From: Anaerosporomusa subterranea
GTDB taxonomy: Bacteria > Bacillota > Negativicutes > Sporomusales > Acetonemataceae
DNA length: 64,000 bases
Direction: 5' to 3'
NCBI RefSeq assembly: GCF_001611555.1
Contig: NZ_LSGP01000017.1
Span: 372,001 to 436,000 of the forward strand
Shown piece by piece: positions 60,540 to 64,000 of this stretch; position 1 is the stretch's first letter, and the number at the start of each line of letters is the position of its first letter. The notes beneath the pieces were generated by a model. It searched no databases. It saw nothing but the letters and a program-made list of their open reading frames with translations, and was not told where the DNA came from. Position numbers and translations under genes: made by a program.

Positions 60540-61595
60540 ATGCCTAGACATAAAACCAGTCTCGCGAAGAAGATTGGTCTGCCGCCAGGGACGCTTTTGC
60601 ATACTGGTCTTTCCCGAGAGACCGTTCCCGAGTTAACGGTAATTTCCTATGATGCTGAACAGGTAGCGGAGAGGAAAATCTCACCCGGCGAATTGTCAAC
60701 CTTTCGGGAACGGACAGGAATCACTTGGCTGCATGTCAAGGGAACTTACCATGTTCCGACGATTGAAGTTATTGGTGAGGCATTTGGCTTGCATCCGCTG
60801 GTGCTAGAGGATATTTTGACGCCAGGTCAGAGGCCGAAGTTAGAGGACTATGGTGAATATAGCTTCTTTGTGCTTATGTCACACACCATGGTGGACGGTT
60901 GCCTAGTCAGCGAGCAGGTTAGCATTGTGCTAGGGGGCGACTATGTGCTTTCTTTTCAAGATGAGCATTCTGATCTGTTCAAACCAGTGGTTGAGCGTTT
61001 GCTTAATGCCAAAGGTAGAATGCGCAAGTTTGGCCCTGATTATCTGGCGTATTCGTTAATTGATATGGTTGTTGATCATTTCTTTGGTGTGCTTGAGCAT
61101 ATGGGTGAATTTATTGAGACGATTGAGCAGGAAGTGGTAGCCAATCCCCAACCGAGCGTTCTGCATAATATTCACGAACTGAAAACCCAGATGCTATTTT
61201 TACGCAAGGCAGTCTGGCCATTGCGCGAGCTGATTGGTGCGCTGGAACGCGGTCAATTGCCGCTATTTAGAGAATCCACGTTGCTTTATGTGCGTGATGT
61301 ATATGATCACACGGCTCAAGTGATTGAGACGCTCGAAATGTATCGCGAGATGGTCTCCGGCCTCTTGGATGTTTATTTGTCCAGTCTGAGCAACAAAATG
61401 AATGAAGTCATTAAAATGCTCACAATACTATCCACCTTGTTCATGCCGTTGACTTTTGTCGTTGGTTTATATGGAATGAACTTTAAGTACATGCCAGAGC
61501 TTGAATGGGAGTGGGGTTATCCGGTAGTCTTATCCGTACTGGGCGTCATGACTTGCCTGATGCTCTGGTTTTTCCGTCGCCGTCGCTGGATTTAG
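60540..61595 (+). CDS. corA: CorA-type magnesium/cobalt transporter
   Basis: 351 residues. A cytoplasmic N-terminal domain (TWLHVKGTYHVPTIEVIGEA, FGLHPLVLEDILTPGQRPKL) and a long stalk helix precede two membrane helices. The pore motif is VGLYGMNFKYMPELEWEWG (about 313), with the family's GMN, and the chain ends in the basic cluster FFRRRRW. It forms a pentameric channel for Mg2+ and sometimes Co2+ or Ni2+. ATG 60540 with GAGGTGAGG ahead is favoured over GTG 60531, which lies in that site. Confidence 0.93.
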   Translation: MPRHKTSLAKKIGLPPGTLLHTGLSRETVPELTVISYDAEQVAERKISPGELSTFRERTGITWLHVKGTYHVPTIEVIGEAFGLHPLVLEDILTPGQRPKLEDYGEYSFFVLMSHTMVDGCLVSEQVSIVLGGDYVLSFQDEHSDLFKPVVERLLNAKGRMRKFGPDYLAYSLIDMVVDHFFGVLEHMGEFIETIEQEVVANPQPSVLHNIHELKTQMLFLRKAVWPLRELIGALERGQLPLFRESTLLYVRDVYDHTAQVIETLEMYREMVSGLLDVYLSSLSNKMNEVIKMLTILSTLFMPLTFVVGLYGMNFKYMPELEWEWGYPVVLSVLGVMTCLMLWFFRRRRWI

Positions 61596-61641
61596 CCTCC
61601 AGCCATCAGATTCTAAAGCCAATTCGAAATAAGGTGATGGA

Positions 61642-62781
61642 ATGGAACAACTTGATGTAAAATTCTTAGATACAATTATTAAAAATGCGGTTGAGGCAGT
61701 CGAAGCCTCGAAAACACAGATTTTTGACATTCGCGAAGCGGCAAGAAACGAGATGGAGAATGTTCGCCGTGATGTCGAGAGGGTTAAACAGGAAGCAGCA
61801 GACATAATTTTTTATGTTGATGAGCTGGCTAAACGTGAACGGCGGGCCCGCATTCGCCTGGTGGAGGTTCACCGTAATTTTCAGCAGCATACAGAAGAAG
61901 ACATGAAAAGCGCTTACCAGGATGCGGAGAATTTTCGGGTGGAGATGGAAGTCGCCCGCGAACGCGAAACAAACCTGCGGCGCCAGCGTGACGATTTGGA
62001 ACTGCGGTTGCGTTCGCTTAAAAACACGGTGGACAAGGCTGAAGCTCTCACAGAACAAGTGGGTCTGGCGCTCGGATTTCTCGGTGAACAAATGGGTGCA
62101 GCGCTAAATCATATTGAGAGTTTGCAACAACGCCAGCTATTTGGCGTGAAGATTATCAAAGCCCAGGAAGAAGAACGTCGCCGGGTTGCCCGCGATATCC
62201 ATGACGGTCCTGCCCAGGCGTTAGCAAATGTTGTGTTTCGTGCCGAAGTTTGTGAGCGTTTAATGGACTCTGATCTGGCGCGATCTAAAGTTGAGCTGAG
62301 CGATTTACGCGAACAAGTGCGGGCTGTTCTTAAGGATACCCGAAAGATGATCTTTGGCTTGAGACCGATGACGCTTGACGATCTTGGTTTGGCGCCTACG
62401 ATTAAACGTCTCTTAGATGTTATGCGGGAGCGAACGGGTGTTGTTGGCGATTTGCGTATTAGTGGTCAGGAACAACGGTTTGATTCTGCCATTGAAATCG
62501 GGCTATTCCGGGTCGTGCAAGAAACGCTGACTAATGTGGAAAAACATGCCCAAGCAAGCTTTGTGCGTGTTCGCATTGATTTTCGCCAGCAAGCCATTTC
62601 TCTGTTAATTGAAGATGATGGCAAAGGTTTTGATACATCCGTTTCGGCAGGTTCTGATCATTTTGGCCTATCCGGAATGAAGGAGCGTATTGACCTAATC
62701 GGCGGTGAAATTAAGATAAGCTCCCAGCTCGGCAAAGGAACAAAGGTATATATTCGTGTGAGCTTACCGGAACGGTCTTGA
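61642..62781 (+). CDS. DegS-like cytoplasmic sensor histidine kinase
   Basis: 379 residues, close to B. subtilis DegS in size and order: a long N-terminal coiled coil (residues 1-165), the HisKA_3 phosphoacceptor EEERRRVARDIHDGPAQALA (His187), and a C-terminal HATPase (EIGLFRVVQETLTNVEKHAQ, then EDDGKGFDTS and GLSGMKERIDLIGGEI). There is no membrane segment or separate sensor. A DegU-type response regulator would be expected next, but the following gene is a decarboxylase, so the partner is elsewhere. AAGGTGATGG precedes ATG 61642. Confidence 0.88.
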   Translation: MEQLDVKFLDTIIKNAVEAVEASKTQIFDIREAARNEMENVRRDVERVKQEAADIIFYVDELAKRERRARIRLVEVHRNFQQHTEEDMKSAYQDAENFRVEMEVARERETNLRRQRDDLELRLRSLKNTVDKAEALTEQVGLALGFLGEQMGAALNHIESLQQRQLFGVKIIKAQEEERRRVARDIHDGPAQALANVVFRAEVCERLMDSDLARSKVELSDLREQVRAVLKDTRKMIFGLRPMTLDDLGLAPTIKRLLDVMRERTGVVGDLRISGQEQRFDSAIEIGLFRVVQETLTNVEKHAQASFVRVRIDFRQQAISLLIEDDGKGFDTSVSAGSDHFGLSGMKERIDLIGGEIKISSQLGKGTKVYIRVSLPERS

Positions 62782-62808
62782 CCCTGCTTGCTGACTGGGT
62801 GTTTCTGG

Positions 62809-62837
62809 TTGTACGCTTCTGTACCCTGTGATACAAT
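62809..62837 (+). promoter_or_regulatory. Promoter of the Orn/Lys/Arg decarboxylase gene
   Basis: TTGTAC at 62809-62814 and TACAAT at 62832-62837, 17 bases apart, leaving a leader of about 100 bases. Confidence 0.6.
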
Positions 62838-62947
62838 AATGAAAGACTTGAATATATACTGCCAGGACATACTAGGTGTATTCTTTGTTGGGGAAAACAG
62901 GTGTAGTGTTTTGAATTAAACGCTTGAATCTCAAGAGGAGGATACGC

Positions 62948-64000
62948 TTGACACAGTTTCAACAAAATGATACTCCACTATTGGCAGCTATGAGGCATTA
63001 TGTAAAAGATCAGGTAAGGCCGTTTCACACCCCCGGTCATAAGCAAGGCAAAGGCATGCATCCATCTCTAGCCGGAATCTTAGGGCCGGATACATTAGCG
63101 CTCGACTTGGCGTTAATGCATGAGCTTGACGATCTGCACGAGCCGCATAGCTGTATAAAAGCGGCTCAGGACTTAGCTGCTGAATTATATGGCGCTGACC
63201 ACAGCTATTTCGTCGTTAACGGCACTACTGGCGGTATTTACGCCATGATTCTGGCCATAGCCGGACCAGGTGATAAGATCCTCGTCCCTCGCAATGTTCA
63301 CCGTTCGATCATTGGCGGTATCATTATCGCTGGCGCGATGCCTGTATTCATGCAACCAGAAGTCGATATTGAACTGGGGATTGCTATGGGTGTAACTCCT
63401 AGTACGGTGGCAGACACATTACAGTGCCACCCAGACGCTAAAGGTGTAGTTATCATCAATCCCACCTACTATGGCGTGGCTGCAGACTTAAAACAGATTG
63501 TGGACATTGTTCATAGCTATAACATACCGGTCGTGGTTGACGAAGCCCATGGGCCGCATCTAAAATTCAGCTCTCGGCTGCCAATCCAGGCACTTGACGC
63601 AGGCGCTGATATTTGCGCCCAAAGCACCCATAAAATTTTGGGCGCGATGACTCAATGCTCGATGGTTCACTGTCAAGATGGCTACATCAATGTTCCGCGA
63701 CTGAAGGCTATGTTGCAATTGGTGCAGTCTACCAGCCCCAATTATATTATGCTGGCTTCACTTGATGTGGCTCGCATGCAGATGGCAACAGAAGGCTCGC
63801 AACTCATTGAAACAGCCATAAACTTGGCAGAGTGGACAAGGCGTGAGATTAACACCATTCCTGGCCTTTACTGTTTCGGTAGGGAAAAGTTAACGGCGCC
63901 CGGAGTATATGCTCTTGATCCGACCAAGCTGACTGTTACCGTGAAGGGGCTCGGCTTCAAAGGCGCCGAGGCGGAACGTATTTTGCGCTCCAAATACAAT
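62948..64000 (+). CDS. Orn/Lys/Arg decarboxylase (aspartate-aminotransferase fold), 3' end missing
   Basis: The frame begins at TTG 62948, preceded by GAGGAGG at six bases, and is still open at the window end after 351 codons. Family signs are VRPFHTPGHKQGKGMHPSLA, ELDDLHEPHSCIKAAQDLAA, YFVVNGTTGGIYAMILA, VVVDEAHGPHLKF, and Lys229 in STHKILGAMTQ as the PLP lysine. It belongs to the short Firmicute form (SpeA/YaaO-like) lacking the enteric N-terminal wing domain. It would decarboxylate arginine, lysine or ornithine; which one is not shown. Confidence 0.9.
   Translation, partial: MTQFQQNDTPLLAAMRHYVKDQVRPFHTPGHKQGKGMHPSLAGILGPDTLALDLALMHELDDLHEPHSCIKAAQDLAAELYGADHSYFVVNGTTGGIYAMILAIAGPGDKILVPRNVHRSIIGGIIIAGAMPVFMQPEVDIELGIAMGVTPSTVADTLQCHPDAKGVVIINPTYYGVAADLKQIVDIVHSYNIPVVVDEAHGPHLKFSSRLPIQALDAGADICAQSTHKILGAMTQCSMVHCQDGYINVPRLKAMLQLVQSTSPNYIMLASLDVARMQMATEGSQLIETAINLAEWTRREINTIPGLYCFGREKLTAPGVYALDPTKLTVTVKGLGFKGAEAERILRSKYN

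Overview
The window reads as chromosome of an anaerobic, endospore-forming, outer-membrane-bearing Firmicute (class Negativicutes, most like Sporomusaceae). The evidence is the mixture of diderm genes (TonB/ExbBD, a TonB-dependent receptor) with spore-former genes (an alpha/beta-type SASP-like protein, a SpoVB-type flippase, a probable spore-surface beta-sandwich protein), strong GGAGG ribosome sites, a selenocysteine tRNA, and a lysine/ornithine decarboxylase of the kind that supplies cadaverine to Negativicutes peptidoglycan. No species name can be fixed from sequence alone.

Layout. 1-2.9 kb: end of an MmgE/PrpD-family gene, a TIM-barrel sugar isomerase/epimerase-like gene, dense intergenic repeats and a 45-codon gene. 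2.9-10 kb: promoter, cobalamin riboswitch and the run exbB-exbD-tonB-btuF-btuC-btuD-btuB, a complete vitamin B12 (or other corrinoid) import route across two membranes. 10-14.2 kb: a YibE/F membrane protein and feoA-feoB plus a Cys-rich Feo accessory protein. 14.3-16.1 kb: a chemotaxis receptor. 16.1-19.4 kb: tRNA-Sec (selC), a 3 kb insert of unfamiliar genes and a second partial copy of tRNA-Sec with its terminator, looking like a remnant integrated island. 19.4-24 kb: small genes, SASP, two tandem asparaginase-II paralogues, a NUDIX hydrolase. 24-31.7 kb: htpG, two tandem diguanylate cyclases, a PucR regulator. 31.8-39.7 kb: MFS transporter, thiolase plus CoA-transferase, nitroreductase, permease, several decayed genes and a C_GCAxxG_C_C protein. 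39.8-47.5 kb: a PAS-GAF-GGDEF-HD-GYP protein, SpoVB-like flippase, Smr-like protein, lysine/ornithine decarboxylase, 6-phosphogluconate dehydrogenase. 47.8-54.5 kb: the tetrapyrrole operon sirC-hemA-hemC-cobA/hemD-hemB-hemL, making uroporphyrinogen III and precorrin-2 from glutamyl-tRNA. 54.8-64 kb: a lone divergent transketolase N-terminal subunit, gluconokinase, a LarA-like protein, DUF4127, CorA, an orphan DegS-like kinase and the start of a second PLP decarboxylase.

The genes fit an anaerobe living on organic acids and sugar acids with corrinoid-dependent metabolism: B12 uptake and precorrin-2 synthesis occur together, Feo supplies ferrous iron, and thiolase/CoA-transferase handle acetoacetyl-CoA. 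Gluconokinase and 6-phosphogluconate dehydrogenase could form a gluconate route although they lie 10 kb apart. Three c-di-GMP enzymes indicate heavy use of that messenger.

The most unusual content is the intergenic DNA. At least five dispersed families of hairpin-forming repeats recur (called A to E here). One of them (B) sits exactly at gene ends and supplies the stop codon of two unrelated genes.
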